This document shows, in pieces, positions 8,118-16,896 of a stretch of DNA of 64,000 bases (positions are counted from its first letter, which is position 1; the number at the start of each line of letters is the position of its first letter). The stretch covers positions 434,001 to 498,000 of the forward strand of contig NZ_CP154826.1 of NCBI RefSeq assembly GCF_039613825.1. The letters are read 5' to 3'. Both the position numbers and the translations under genes were made by a program. The notes beneath the pieces are model-generated. The model was not told where the DNA came from, ran no database searches, and was given only the letters and a program-made list of their open reading frames with translations. The stretch is from Diaminobutyricibacter sp. McL0608. GTDB taxonomy: Bacteria; Actinomycetota; Actinomycetes; Actinomycetales; Microbacteriaceae.

Positions 8118-9566
8118 ATGAAGAACGTCGCCGTCATCGGGTGGATCCCCGCGAGCGAAAAGCTCGGCGCAAACGGGAGGCACCATCGGCCGAATGCGTC
8201 GGGAAAGAACGCAAGCTGGAAGGTGCAGCCACCGGAGCTACCGGCCTCGAAGATGCCGGCCTGGGGCTGGAACGCGCCGCACAACCTGCGCGGACCGCTC
8301 CGCGCCACCCCACCCGCCCACCGGTGTTCGTCCCGGGTGCTCGGCGGCGCTTATCCGTTCCTGGCCGAGACCGGCGACATCCTGACCGGCGCGTACATCG
8401 GCGAGAACCTGCTGTCCCGTGCCCCGTTCTGCTTCGACCCCTGGGACGCCTACTCGGCCGAAGCCGTCCGCTCGCATTCGGTCGCGATCCTCGGCGTCAA
8501 AGGCACCGGCAAGTCAATGCTCGCGAAATCGTGGTCATCCCGACTGGCGCGGCTCGGCCGCAAGATCGCGATCCCACACGATCCGAACGGGGAATGGGTC
8601 CGCGTTGCCGACTACGTCGGCGGCACCTCCATCAGCGTCGGTCCAGGCAAAGCAGCCCGGATCAACCTCCTCGACGAAGGCCCCCGCGACCCCTCATACA
8701 GCGACCAGGATTGGAACCAGAACGTCCTCCAATATCGGCGCGCGACCGTGAAGACGATCATCCGCCGGCTCCGCGAGGGCGGAAACCTCGAGCCGGTCGA
8801 GCACACCGCCCTCGACGTCGCCCTCGACGGACTCCGCGGCCAGACCACGGTGACCATCACCCACGTCTACAACAGGCTTGTCGACCCCGACGCGAGCAGC
8901 CCGGTTGAAGTCGTCGACGCCGGGCACCGGCTCGCACACACGTTGCGGCGGATGGTCTCCGGCGACCTTACTGGCTTTTTCGACGGCCCTTCCACCGTCC
9001 GATTCGACGCCGACGCACCGATGATGGTGGTCGACACATCTGCCCTCAAAGGAGCATCGCCCGAAGCGCAAGCGTTGGCACGGTTGGCGACCGCGAACTG
9101 GATCCGCCGATCCAGCCTCGGCGCGAACCGGCAAGCGCGGGTGATCATCCACGAAGAGGCGGCCGTTGAACTGCTCAACGACGTCTCCGGAGGGGACGGC
9201 CTCGCTGAACGTGTCGAAGACGAGAAAGTCGCCCGCCATCTCGGCACAAGCAACTGGTACCTACTACACCGCGTCGCCGACCTCGACGCCCTCGGCGACC
9301 GCAACAGCGCTCTCCACTCCCGAGCCCTCGGGCTGCTCGCAGACTGCGAAACCCGCATCTCCTACGCCCAACACAGCGGCGAAATCGCTCGGTCCCGGGA
9401 AATCCTTGGCTGGAACGACACCCAAGCCACCCTCGTCCGGAAACTCCACAAAGGCGAAGGACTCTGGCAGATCGGCCAAGACCGCGTCGCCAAGGTCCGT
9501 AACATCTGCACCGATTACGAGCTTGGGATCTTCCGCACTGACGCCTTCGGAGGCGAACGACCATGA
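8118..9566 (+). CDS. VirB4-like T4SS ATPase
   Basis: 482 aa. Walker A GVKGTGKS at 126-133; a hydrophobic Walker B-like strand MMVVDTSAL lies near 300, and IIHEEAAVELL at about 340 resembles the acidic VirB4 motif. It powers assembly of, or substrate movement through, the mating channel. The N-terminal 100 residues are Pro- and basic-rich and probably flexible. The stop overlaps the ATG of the coupling protein. It is shorter than proteobacterial VirB4 because the N-terminal domain is carried by the upstream SCO6880 protein. Confidence 0.85.
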   Translation: MKNVAVIGWIPASEKLGANGRHHRPNASGKNASWKVQPPELPASKMPAWGWNAPHNLRGPLRATPPAHRCSSRVLGGAYPFLAETGDILTGAYIGENLLSRAPFCFDPWDAYSAEAVRSHSVAILGVKGTGKSMLAKSWSSRLARLGRKIAIPHDPNGEWVRVADYVGGTSISVGPGKAARINLLDEGPRDPSYSDQDWNQNVLQYRRATVKTIIRRLREGGNLEPVEHTALDVALDGLRGQTTVTITHVYNRLVDPDASSPVEVVDAGHRLAHTLRRMVSGDLTGFFDGPSTVRFDADAPMMVVDTSALKGASPEAQALARLATANWIRRSSLGANRQARVIIHEEAAVELLNDVSGGDGLAERVEDEKVARHLGTSNWYLLHRVADLDALGDRNSALHSRALGLLADCETRISYAQHSGEIARSREILGWNDTQATLVRKLHKGEGLWQIGQDRVAKVRNICTDYELGIFRTDAFGGERP

Positions 9567-11368
9567 GGAACCAAGGGTCCTCCTGGTCCCGCCTTGCCCT
9601 CTACCTCCTGTTCGCCGTGGTCGTTGCTGGTGCACTGACCACACTGGTGGGAGCAGCAACAATTCACGTCGTCTGCGGCTCCGGAGGTCAGCCATCCAGT
9701 GTCTTCGCCGGCCTTCAACTGGCCGCCAGTGGCAACCCGGACGGCTTCACAACCGTCATTGGATGCGCAACACCCATCGCGCTGGTTCGCGTCCTCGACG
9801 GGCTCGCCCTCCTCCTGATCGTTGCGATGACGGCGATGGCAACTGCGTGGTGGCTTCGCTTCCGGCAGTCGGACCGGCACTTTATCCACGAGCTCCGCGG
9901 ACGAGAAGGACTTGCCAAGCCGGGCGAGATCCGCAAGCACACGTCGGCACGAACTGCGGCCCGCCGGGCAAGGACGCTTCGTCCGTCCTTGGTTGCCCCG
10001 ACCGCGTCCGCAGTCGGTTGGAAGGTTGGTCAAGCGCACCGGCAGGACGTCTACGTGTCCATCGAGGACTCCATTGTGGTCGAAGGTGCCCCACGGTCCG
10101 GCAAGGGCTACCGGTTCATCATCAACGCCATCCTCGACTGGTGCGGCCCGCTGATCACCACCTCCACGAGGAACGACAACCTCTCGGCCACGATGCGCGA
10201 GCGAGCCAGGGTCGGAGAGGTCACCGTGTTCGACCCCCAAGAGCTCTCCGGCGTCCGCTCCTCGCTACGGATCTCACCGGTCACGGGATGCGAGGACCCG
10301 CTCGTCGCAGACCAGCGCGGCCAAGCGATCGTCGCCGGCACCGCTCTCGGCGCATCCAAAACGAATCAAGAGTGGGCCCACGTCGCCTCCTCCGTTCTCT
10401 CCCGGCTCCTCCACGCGGCAGCAGTTTCCGGACGCGGGGCCGATGCTCTCGCACGCTGGGGCTCGAACCCCCGGCTCGCCCTCGAAGCCGTCAGCGTCCT
10501 CAGCAATCAGGGCACACCCGGCTGGGCGGAAGATCTGGATGCGATCATCAACGGCGACGAAAAGCTGCTTGCATCGAGCTGGTTCGGCGTCTCCGGCGCC
10601 ATCCGCCCACTCGCCATCCCCGCCATCCGCAAAGCCATGACACCCGGACCCGGCGAACAATTCGACCCCGACCAATTCCTCACCGGATCCAACAGCCTCT
10701 ACCTGGTCGGCACCGGAGCCGGCGCCGGATCGGTCGGAGGATTCCTCGGGGCCGTCCTCGACGACATCGTCGAGACCGCCCGCCGCAAAGCTCTTGCCTC
10801 ACCCGGTTCCCGCCTCGACCTGCCGCTGGCGTTGATCCTGGACGAGATCGCCAACATGTTCTCCTGGCCCGCGCTCCCGAGGATTATGGCCGACGGTGGT
10901 GGCATCGGCATCTCCACCATCGTCGTCCTGCAGGCGCTGTCGCAGGCCGAAACCGCCTGGTCCCGCGCCGAGGCCGACACCATCTGGTCGGCAGCGACCG
11001 CGAAACTCGTCCTCGGCGGAGCCTCTGACGTCGACCACCTCCGCGACCTCGAATCCCTCCTCGGCAACCGGCGGATACGTAACACCGGCCATTCCTACAA
11101 CGAGACGGGATCCTCCACCAACATCCACGACGAAAGGGTCCCCGTCATGTCTCTCGACGAGATCCGCCGCTTGCCCGAAACCGTCGGACTCCTCGCCTAC
11201 CGAACCCGCAGAGGCATCCTCCTCGACCTTCGAGGTTGGACCGACCGCCACGACGCCAGACGGGTCAAATCAGGCAAGAAGGCGACCGAGACCGATCAGC
11301 AGCTCGTCTTTGCCGAACAGTACAAAGACGCCTTGGATCGCCGTCGAGCAGCGGGGCAGCGGAACTGA
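9563..11368 (+). CDS. VirD4/TraG-type coupling protein
   Basis: 601 aa. Two N-terminal membrane helices (about 10-35 and 75-97) precede an ATPase with Walker A VEGAPRSGKG (about 173-182) and Walker B LALILDEIANMF (about 413-424), followed by the TraD/TraG-like C-terminal region. Coupling proteins recruit the relaxase-DNA complex to the channel. Starts in a four-base overlap with the VirB4-like gene and ends in a TGATG overlap with the HNH gene. All functional motifs are present. Confidence 0.92.
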   Translation: MRNQGSSWSRLALYLLFAVVVAGALTTLVGAATIHVVCGSGGQPSSVFAGLQLAASGNPDGFTTVIGCATPIALVRVLDGLALLLIVAMTAMATAWWLRFRQSDRHFIHELRGREGLAKPGEIRKHTSARTAARRARTLRPSLVAPTASAVGWKVGQAHRQDVYVSIEDSIVVEGAPRSGKGYRFIINAILDWCGPLITTSTRNDNLSATMRERARVGEVTVFDPQELSGVRSSLRISPVTGCEDPLVADQRGQAIVAGTALGASKTNQEWAHVASSVLSRLLHAAAVSGRGADALARWGSNPRLALEAVSVLSNQGTPGWAEDLDAIINGDEKLLASSWFGVSGAIRPLAIPAIRKAMTPGPGEQFDPDQFLTGSNSLYLVGTGAGAGSVGGFLGAVLDDIVETARRKALASPGSRLDLPLALILDEIANMFSWPALPRIMADGGGIGISTIVVLQALSQAETAWSRAEADTIWSAATAKLVLGGASDVDHLRDLESLLGNRRIRNTGHSYNETGSSTNIHDERVPVMSLDEIRRLPETVGLLAYRTRRGILLDLRGWTDRHDARRVKSGKKATETDQQLVFAEQYKDALDRRRAAGQRN

Positions 11369-11769
11369 TGTCGAACCGTCGCCGCCCCGCCTGGGACAAC
11401 AACTACCGAAGCCGCTACCTACATTCACCGATGTGGTTCGCCCGCCGCGACCGCTGGTTCATCGAAGAACGACGCCGCGCCGGACAGGTCCGCTGCACCC
11501 TCTGCCTCGGCGTCGGCACCGCCCGCACCCTCGAACTCCACCACCTCGACTACCGCGGCGTCACCCAAACCCCCCGCGGATGGGCGGCCCACGAACGCCA
11601 CCAAGACCTCACCGCGCTCCACCCGCGCTGCCACGAATACGTCCACCAGCTCATCGACCGCGACCGTGCCCTGTCCGGCCTCGTCTCCCGACGCACCGCA
11701 TCCGCCCAGGCCATCGGGCGGCTCCGCGCGCGGGTCGGCCGATACATCGAAACCGTGGATCCCGAGTGA
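11368..11769 (+). CDS. HNH-type zinc-binding nuclease-like protein
   Basis: 133 aa. An HNH pattern is visible: CTLC near 43-46, LELHHLDYRG near 55-64 with the catalytic His, and LHPRCHEYVH near 88-97. This gives the metal-binding Cys/His set and the beta-beta-alpha core. Its N-terminus (RRRPAWDNNYRSRYLHSPMW) is basic. In an ICE such proteins could act in DNA processing or in defence, and no activity can be assigned. It overlaps its neighbours on both sides and so belongs to the transfer operon. Confidence 0.7.
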   Translation: MSNRRRPAWDNNYRSRYLHSPMWFARRDRWFIEERRRAGQVRCTLCLGVGTARTLELHHLDYRGVTQTPRGWAAHERHQDLTALHPRCHEYVHQLIDRDRALSGLVSRRTASAQAIGRLRARVGRYIETVDPE

Positions 11770-12236
11770 CCGGCGACGAGACCCCGATCGAGGACCTCCT
11801 CGATTCGCTACCAGAGAACTGGGACGCCCAACTCCCACGCCGAAGCCCAGGCATGCTCGGCATCTCCGTCATCAACTGGCGGGAACTCACCACCGATGAA
11901 GCACCAGACGTCTGGACCGACCTGGGGGAGTGGGTCAGCTGGTTCACCCGCCGATACAACTTGCCTGCCCGGAAGATCCCACCCTGCTGGTACAAGCACG
12001 GGGCCCTCGTCGAAGAACTCTCTGCCCTCCACACCGCCTGGCTCGTCTCCTTCGACGGCCTCGACGCGGGCTACGGGCCCATCGGTTGGCACGAACGCCT
12101 CGCCGTCGCCTTGCCTCGCCTGGCCGGCTGGTACAACGGCGAATGCCACAACGGACACACCGAGCTCATTCAGAGCGGCGACACTCCCTCGTCGACCGAT
12201 TGGCCCAACTGGATTTCACAATCACACGCAAAATGA
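11766..12236 (+). CDS. Conserved ICE protein, DUF4913-like
   Basis: 156 aa from a GTG that overlaps the HNH stop (GTGA). The central block with WVSWFTRRYNL, IPPCWYKHGALVEELSALHTAW and a downstream GWH resembles the W/C/H-A-W pattern of the DUF4913 proteins found in actinobacterial conjugative elements. Function is unknown. It is the last gene before SSB and is likely cotranscribed with the T4SS genes. Confidence 0.6.
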   Translation: MTGDETPIEDLLDSLPENWDAQLPRRSPGMLGISVINWRELTTDEAPDVWTDLGEWVSWFTRRYNLPARKIPPCWYKHGALVEELSALHTAWLVSFDGLDAGYGPIGWHERLAVALPRLAGWYNGECHNGHTELIQSGDTPSSTDWPNWISQSHAK

Positions 12237-12337
12237 GCCGTTTGCGCGCCGCCAGCGCGCATCTGCACGACAAAAAACGGAACGTGCAGGCAAGAGCGAC
12301 CTGACAAGACGGCCGCACTACCTGAAAGGCAAGAACC
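12237..12337 (+). promoter_or_regulatory. Hairpin-rich leader of ssb
   Basis: The 101-bp spacer holds a GCGCGC/GCGCGC hairpin with a 5-nt loop (12244-12249 with 12255-12260) and a TGCACG/CGTGCA pair (12264-12269 with 12283-12288). These may terminate the T4SS transcript or regulate ssb. AAAGGCAAG just before 12338 is the ribosome binding site. Confidence 0.4.
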
Positions 12338-12778
12338 ATGAGCACACGAGTACCAATCAGCATCGAAGGCAACCTCGTCGCTGACCCCGCCTACGGCGAA
12401 TCCGAAAACGGCACCAAGTTCGCCAAGTTCACCGTCGCCGTCACCGACCGCAAACTCGAAGACGGCAAATGGGTCGACGGAGACACCCAGTACCACCGCA
12501 CCACCGTCTTCGGTCGCACCGCCGAGAACGTCCGCGAAAGCCTCGCCAAGGGCGACACCGTCCTCGTCAACGGCAACCTCGAGTTCCGCCACTGGACCGA
12601 CCAAGCCACCGGCGAACCCCGCGCCGCCACCGAAGTCGTCGCAGACAGCATCGGACCATCCCTCCGATATACGACCGCAGAGATCGCCCGACGCGCCCCA
12701 AAAGCTGATGGCCCGGCGTCTGCGACCGGGCCTGTACAAGTCCTCGGCTCCTCGGCCATTTCCGTTTCAATGGACTAG
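12338..12778 (+). CDS. ssb: Single-stranded DNA-binding protein (ICE copy)
   Basis: 146 aa with the OB-fold of bacterial SSB: PISIEGNLVADPAYGESENG at the N-terminus, FAKFTVAVTDR, TTVFGRTAENVRESLAKGD and VLVNGNLEFRHW. The C-terminus ends in SVSMD instead of the usual acidic DDDIPF-like tail, so partner recruitment is probably altered. SSB protects the transferred strand and is a common gene of conjugative elements. A broken copy of its 3' half lies at about 14.49-14.64 kb. Confidence 0.93.
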   Translation: MSTRVPISIEGNLVADPAYGESENGTKFAKFTVAVTDRKLEDGKWVDGDTQYHRTTVFGRTAENVRESLAKGDTVLVNGNLEFRHWTDQATGEPRAATEVVADSIGPSLRYTTAEIARRAPKADGPASATGPVQVLGSSAISVSMD

Positions 12779-12798
12779 CTTTTGATGTCGACTGTATC

Positions 12799-12838
12799 GA
12801 CCCCACCTCGCAAATTCGGCGGAGTGGGGTCGGTCTTT
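12799..12838 (+). terminator. Terminator hairpin after ssb
   Basis: GACCCCAC (12799-12806) pairs with GTGGGGTC (12824-12831), followed by GGTCTTTGA. It closes the long transfer operon 20 bases after the ssb stop. Confidence 0.6.
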
Positions 12839-12966
12839 GAGCGATGAGGGCATTCAGGCCGCATACGCACACCCATGCGCAATCCACCTTCTGGGTCGAT
12901 CTGATCATGTGGCGGAATGTCGTTGTGTTGTGAAATCGTCCGGCACCTTGCCCTAGTCTCCAAACT

Positions 12967-13911
12967 ATGACGAAGACCGGCGTGGGTGTGGGTGATGTCG
13001 CGAGGGCTTTTCGACACGGTCGCGAGGCCGCGGCGCAACACATGAGAAGGGCTGACGAGGTCGGCTTTTCTTGGCACGAAGAAACGGTTACGGATCTGCT
13101 TCTTACCCGCGTCGGTCGAACGGTATTCACGCGCACATTTTCCAAGAGAGAAGAAGGCAAGAACGGCGCCGACTGGGTTTGGTGGTGGGTGGACGAATCC
13201 GGAACGTGCTTCGGGATGCTTTCGCAAGCAAAGCGGTTGAAGAAGAAGCCAAGCTCACGTTGGTGGATCGACTTCGGCTACGACAAGGGCGAACAGAGGA
13301 GGAAGCTCATGCGTACTGCGGATGGGCTCGACGTGCCTCCCATGTACATTCTGTACTTCGGAACCCCGGAGTATCGGCTACCTATGACATGCGGTCTTCG
13401 GCCCCACCCCAGGCGATGTCGAAAGTGTGAGCGCAAGACCGTGTCGATTCTGCCTGCACTGATGACAGAACCGGGGGGAATCGGCGAGGATGCCGCCGTG
13501 GCGTTCGATTTGTCAGTACCACTCGAGGACATCCCCGACCCTCGGGTAAGTCTCGGGCAACTCTACGACCTCAACATTCCACAGATGATTCCGGAATTGC
13601 GGGCTTTTTTTACGCAGCCACAAAGTGGCGCTGCGCGAGTCGCCAAGTTGTTGACTGCGCCGCTTTCGCAGGTGCGAGGCGGACAGTTTTCGCTGGATAC
13701 AGCGATCCCCGCGCGGCTGACCGATGATCACGCATTCCCGGATGTTCCGGGGGACAGCGGTCACCTCGGGGTGCCATATCTGCGGCACATTCTCCGAGGT
13801 CTGCGGACCAAGCCCCCGCACTACGTGGAACAACTCCTCGCAGATCCTATGGAGGAGATCGACGTCCCAGCGATGGAATCGCTCGACGGAATCACGGTTG
13901 TACGGGTATAG
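12967..13911 (+). CDS. PD-(D/E)XK-nuclease-like protein, resembles DUF6615
   Basis: 314 aa. Seen: HEETVTDLLL near residues 37-46, GADWVWWW near 67-74, then LSQAKRLKKK near 85-94, followed by a segment ending in PPMYILYFG. The order E, GADW, Q-A-K fits the catalytic E...D...QxK arrangement of restriction-like nucleases and the pattern of proteins annotated DUF6615. It also has a Cys pair (CRKC) near 150. The ATG follows a TAGTCT hexamer by only a few bases, so it may be leaderless. The gene lies between ssb and an ssb remnant and is probable defence cargo. Family assignment is by eye. Confidence 0.55.
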   Translation: MTKTGVGVGDVARAFRHGREAAAQHMRRADEVGFSWHEETVTDLLLTRVGRTVFTRTFSKREEGKNGADWVWWWVDESGTCFGMLSQAKRLKKKPSSRWWIDFGYDKGEQRRKLMRTADGLDVPPMYILYFGTPEYRLPMTCGLRPHPRRCRKCERKTVSILPALMTEPGGIGEDAAVAFDLSVPLEDIPDPRVSLGQLYDLNIPQMIPELRAFFTQPQSGAARVAKLLTAPLSQVRGGQFSLDTAIPARLTDDHAFPDVPGDSGHLGVPYLRHILRGLRTKPPHYVEQLLADPMEEIDVPAMESLDGITVVRV

Positions 13912-14090
13912 GCGCCTTGCCCGTATTGGTCACGCGGCGACCGGCGTTTCCAGTCAACTCCGGATATCTCCAACAATTGGGACATCTGGGGCTTGTCCAT
14001 TGCAAGTCGAAGAGTTCGTCAAAAGATCGTCGGATTCAAGGAAAAGCCACGGCGGGAGCAGTTCGAGCGCAGTTGCTGTCCGGCTCCCGC

Positions 14091-14360
14091 CTATTTCACG
14101 TCCGCGTGCTCTCCATATTCACGAAGCCGCTTCTCCAGTTCGTCCTTAAGCTCGGTCAACTCCACGAGCAGGAGTGCTCGTTTCTCATTCACGCCTTCAA
14201 GACCGGACTTGATTTCCTTGCGCAGCTGATCAATATTGTCTCGAAGCACACCGAGTGCCAAGCCAGCGGCTGTGTCGAAGCCTTCGCTGAAAACCTCCTC
14301 GTCGTGTTTGGAGAGGACATCGTCCCTCACAGCCCTAAAGAAGTTGCCAATTTCGCTCAT
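14091..14360 (-). CDS. Small charged helical protein, unknown
   Basis: 89 aa, starting MSEIGNFFRAVRDDVLSKHD. The second half is strongly helical and charged (NIDQLRKEIKSGL, then ALLLVELTELKDELEKRL) with heptad-like Leu spacing, suggesting a coiled coil. There is no recognisable domain. It stands alone on the minus strand, convergent with the nuclease-like gene. Function unknown. Confidence 0.55.
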   Translation of the reverse strand: MSEIGNFFRAVRDDVLSKHDEEVFSEGFDTAAGLALGVLRDNIDQLRKEIKSGLEGVNEKRALLLVELTELKDELEKRLREYGEHADVK

Positions 14361-14489
14361 GTTTGAGTTCCGTCAGGTTCAGTCGGTGTTTCGCCAGGCA
14401 GCCTGATATGGCTATGCCGCGAGATTAGCAGGCGGCCAGCTGCTGCCGCAGCGCTGATCAGGGACCAGCTGGACAAGCGTTTGGGCTTC

Positions 14490-14640
14490 CATCGTCATCG
14501 GCAACCTCGAGTTCCACCATTGGAGAGCGAGCCATCTGCGAGCCATGAGCCGATACTGGGGTCGTCGCCGACGGCGTCGGCCGGTCACTCCGTTACGCGA
14601 CCGCGGTAGTCGCACGCCGCCCAAAAGCTGATGGCCCGGA
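14490..14640 (+). pseudogene. Remnant of a second ssb (3' half, frameshifted)
   Basis: This stretch repeats the 3' half of ssb (compare 12572-12720): GGCAACCTCGAGTTCC is shared, then a divergent and frameshifted stretch, then GTCGTCGC and a long similar run ending in CCAAAAGCTGATGGCCCGG. It has no start and no open frame. The two copies flank the nuclease-like gene and the small helical gene in direct orientation. The rest of 14361-14789 holds no gene that can be supported. Confidence 0.8.
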
Positions 14641-14789
14641 TGTGGCCGCTACCAGACCAACATAGCTCTGGAAACGCGGTCAGCCATGGATTCTTCCGTA
14701 CTGCCATGACTGAGCGGCGAAAGGGGGAGGGCGACCAGCGCACTCGCCCTCGATCGTGTTCGCGTTAGTCGATCATCAGAGTCTGGTGC

Positions 14790-16250
14790 CTATTTCGGGA
14801 GAATCACACGACCAACGTGATCACGCACCAGGGCAAGCCACTGTCGCGGCGTTCGGGCCACTCGACGTCGACTTGCGATTAGTGCGTCGGCCATCGGGTG
14901 GCCAATAGCCAGTGCCAACCGCGCATCGCCCTCGCCTGGGTATTTTTCCCATCTACATCCCGGTTGAGTCTGTTCCTCGTTCAGGTGCTCCAGAAAGTGA
15001 TGCCGAAAGTGGAAGCATCGCGGCGTCGGTACACCGGTCCCCCCTGGTGCAGCCGTAAGGCTCACAAACTGATCGAGCAGAAGAGCGCTGACGGTCGCGG
15101 ACATCGTGGCGACATTCTGCCCAGCCCGGTCGAGGTCGATGCCAGATCGCCTGATGTACTCCGGGTCGTTGAGCAAACCCTCTTTATCCAGCTGAACCAT
15201 GGAGGGATTCAACTGGCGGATGCAGACCATGCAGGGTCTGCCCGGGGTAAGAGTGTGTGCGCGAGCGGTCGCTCGACTCAGCCCTGCGATCTCGTCGGAC
15301 TCGATGTTGATTCCGCCGTCGATCACTGGGATCAGATCCGAGTAGGCGAGCTCGTTGAGGACCGCGCGCGGCCAGGGACGGTCGACGCACGAGAAGATGA
15401 TGTCGTAATCGAGCGCGTGCGCTAGTCCAGCGGGGCTACAGATCGACACGTCGTGTGTCCAGATGTCAGGACGGGCAGCGGTGGCTTGAGATGTAAGAAG
15501 GCGTCGAGCGACTTCGACTTTGGAGCGGCCGAGGAGAGCGTCGGCACGCGTTGCCCCGATCATACGGTCGAGGTTGCGCTCCTCCACGGCGTCGAAGTCC
15601 ATGACGCCCACCGTCTCGATCCCTGAAGCGACCAGTCGTTGAGCAACGTCTAGGCCGACACTTCCCGCGCCGACAACGAGAACTCGGGTTCGGGCAATGT
15701 TGGCCTGGGTCTCGGATCCCCACGCGCTTATGGTACGTCGTTGTGCTTGCGTCTCTACTGGCGCCGGCCGCAACTCGGGATTGAATGTGGTCTTAATGGT
15801 GTCCCCGACTACTCTTACTGATTCACAGTCAGCAGTTTCGGTGCGTGACAGCCAGGCGCGCGCCGACCAGGCACCAGTCTCGCCGGCAAGGGTCATTCCG
15901 ATCATTGGCATCCTCGTCGCGGTTGTTGCGATACCCGCATAACCAGATTCGGTCTCGCTATCCACCAAGCTCAGCTTCTGCCACACACGTCCGGCTGGGT
16001 GGCTGTGGAGCATGACAAGCCCTTCGCCCCTGGCCGCTGCGTCTTGCACCACGCGAAAGATGTAGTCGCTCGTGAAGGAGGCGTTTTGATGAACGTGACG
16101 TTCACCAGGCTCGGGCAGGTAGAGCCGCCGGATCAGCGCGGACGACCTCTTGGCGCCGCTCGAAATCGAGTACGAAGCAAGGCACACGTCCTCCTGCCGG
16201 TCTTCGCGGATTAGGTGGGTGCGGAGTTCGTCGTCGATCGTCTTTGGCAT
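14790..16250 (-). CDS. JAB (deubiquitinase-like)-E1/ThiF fusion of a ubiquitin-like system
   Basis: 486 aa from the ATG at 16250. The N-terminal domain (about 1-150) has the JAMM metalloprotease signature H82-S-H84-P, then S94 and D97. The E1/ThiF adenylation domain follows: GAGSVG at 194-199, the acidic strand end MDFDAVEERNLDR, CVDRPWPR near 288, and a zinc pair C340-x2-C343 (CMVC). JAB domains trim or remove Ubl tails and E1 domains adenylate the Ubl C-terminus. Last gene of the Ubl-E2-JAB/E1 operon, 29 bp after the E2-like stop. Longer in-frame starts at 16322 or 16382 exist but overlap the E2-like gene. Confidence 0.88.
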   Translation of the reverse strand: MPKTIDDELRTHLIREDRQEDVCLASYSISSGAKRSSALIRRLYLPEPGERHVHQNASFTSDYIFRVVQDAAARGEGLVMLHSHPAGRVWQKLSLVDSETESGYAGIATTATRMPMIGMTLAGETGAWSARAWLSRTETADCESVRVVGDTIKTTFNPELRPAPVETQAQRRTISAWGSETQANIARTRVLVVGAGSVGLDVAQRLVASGIETVGVMDFDAVEERNLDRMIGATRADALLGRSKVEVARRLLTSQATAARPDIWTHDVSICSPAGLAHALDYDIIFSCVDRPWPRAVLNELAYSDLIPVIDGGINIESDEIAGLSRATARAHTLTPGRPCMVCIRQLNPSMVQLDKEGLLNDPEYIRRSGIDLDRAGQNVATMSATVSALLLDQFVSLTAAPGGTGVPTPRCFHFRHHFLEHLNEEQTQPGCRWEKYPGEGDARLALAIGHPMADALIASRRRVARTPRQWLALVRDHVGRVILPK

Positions 16251-16279
16251 GGCGACGCTGTAGGTGCTCGCCGCGATGA

Positions 16280-16630
16280 TCACGATGCCTCCGCAAGAAC
16301 GGCGCGAACGTGGGCCAACCATGCGCGCCCCGGCTGGGTTACCTGCTCCCATCTTTCGATCTGTCGGGAGTGTCGAGTCCACCCGGCAAGGGTTTCTGAC
16401 TGGTCGGGATGGACGTTCGGCACTCGAATATCACTCGGGAAGTGAACCCAGTGGGGCGGGACCGCGGGCCACGCGGCCAATTCGGAAGTTGAGACACCGC
16501 TCTCAGTAGTAGAGCCCAGATGCGCGCCCCCAACGGCGCGCACCGGGAACACCACCGTATCCTCTACGATGCGCGCCGAGGCGCCCCATTCGCCGAGATC
16601 GGCGATGAATCCGTCGACGCCGTCACTCAC
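16280..16630 (-). CDS. E2-like protein (prokaryotic E2 family), no cysteine
   Basis: 116 aa. The pattern HWVHFPSDIRVPNVH, then GWTRHSRQIERW and a C-terminal GRAWLAHVRAVL helix resembles the prokaryotic E2 family proteins encoded beside multiubiquitin and ThiF genes. The protein contains no Cys at all, so it cannot form a normal E2 thioester. His and Ser residues are conserved-looking (TRHS). Starts with GTG in a GTGA overlap with the Ubl stop. It may position the Ubl or act through a non-cysteine route; that is inference. Confidence 0.75.
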   Translation of the reverse strand: MSDGVDGFIADLGEWGASARIVEDTVVFPVRAVGGAHLGSTTESGVSTSELAAWPAVPPHWVHFPSDIRVPNVHPDQSETLAGWTRHSRQIERWEQVTQPGRAWLAHVRAVLAEAS

Positions 16631-16896
16631 GCTACGGGGCCGTCCTGCTTGATGGACTCGAACTCGTCGCCTTCGTCGACTTTCACCACGTGCGTGTCCT
16701 TGAATCGCTTGAGCGTCCCGTCCTTCTTGATCTGGGCCAGGTCATATTCCGCTGCATCGAGTCCCGCGAGACGGAGGAGGGCGCTGGCTTCCCAGTCGTC
16801 GTCATGCACGACGTACGGCTTGGAGTCGATCTTGATGTTGATCGCGGGGTGTTTCTTCTCGGCGGCAGTCGCCGCCTCCTGGACTGTCATTTTCAT
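16627..16896 (-). CDS. Ubiquitin-like (multiubiquitin-domain) protein, single domain
   Basis: 89 aa from the ATG at 16896, which has AGAGAGG just upstream. The fold segment INIKIDSKPYVVHDDDWEAS, then LLRLAGLDAAEYDLAQI and HVVKVDEGDEFESI is the beta-grasp multiubiquitin pattern. Only one domain is present, and the tail ends in QDGPVA: a single Gly three residues before the end instead of GG. The JAB domain downstream might expose this Gly. First gene of the operon, so its dose is probably the highest. It faces away from the HigBA module. Confidence 0.88.
   Translation of the reverse strand: MKMTVQEAATAAEKKHPAINIKIDSKPYVVHDDDWEASALLRLAGLDAAEYDLAQIKKDGTLKRFKDTHVVKVDEGDEFESIKQDGPVA

Noticed and set aside
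9166-11028. 620-aa plus-strand frame across the VirB4-like/coupling-protein junction
   Set aside because: Low-complexity Ser/Thr/Pro/Arg translation in the wrong frame; both real genes have Walker motifs in their own frames.
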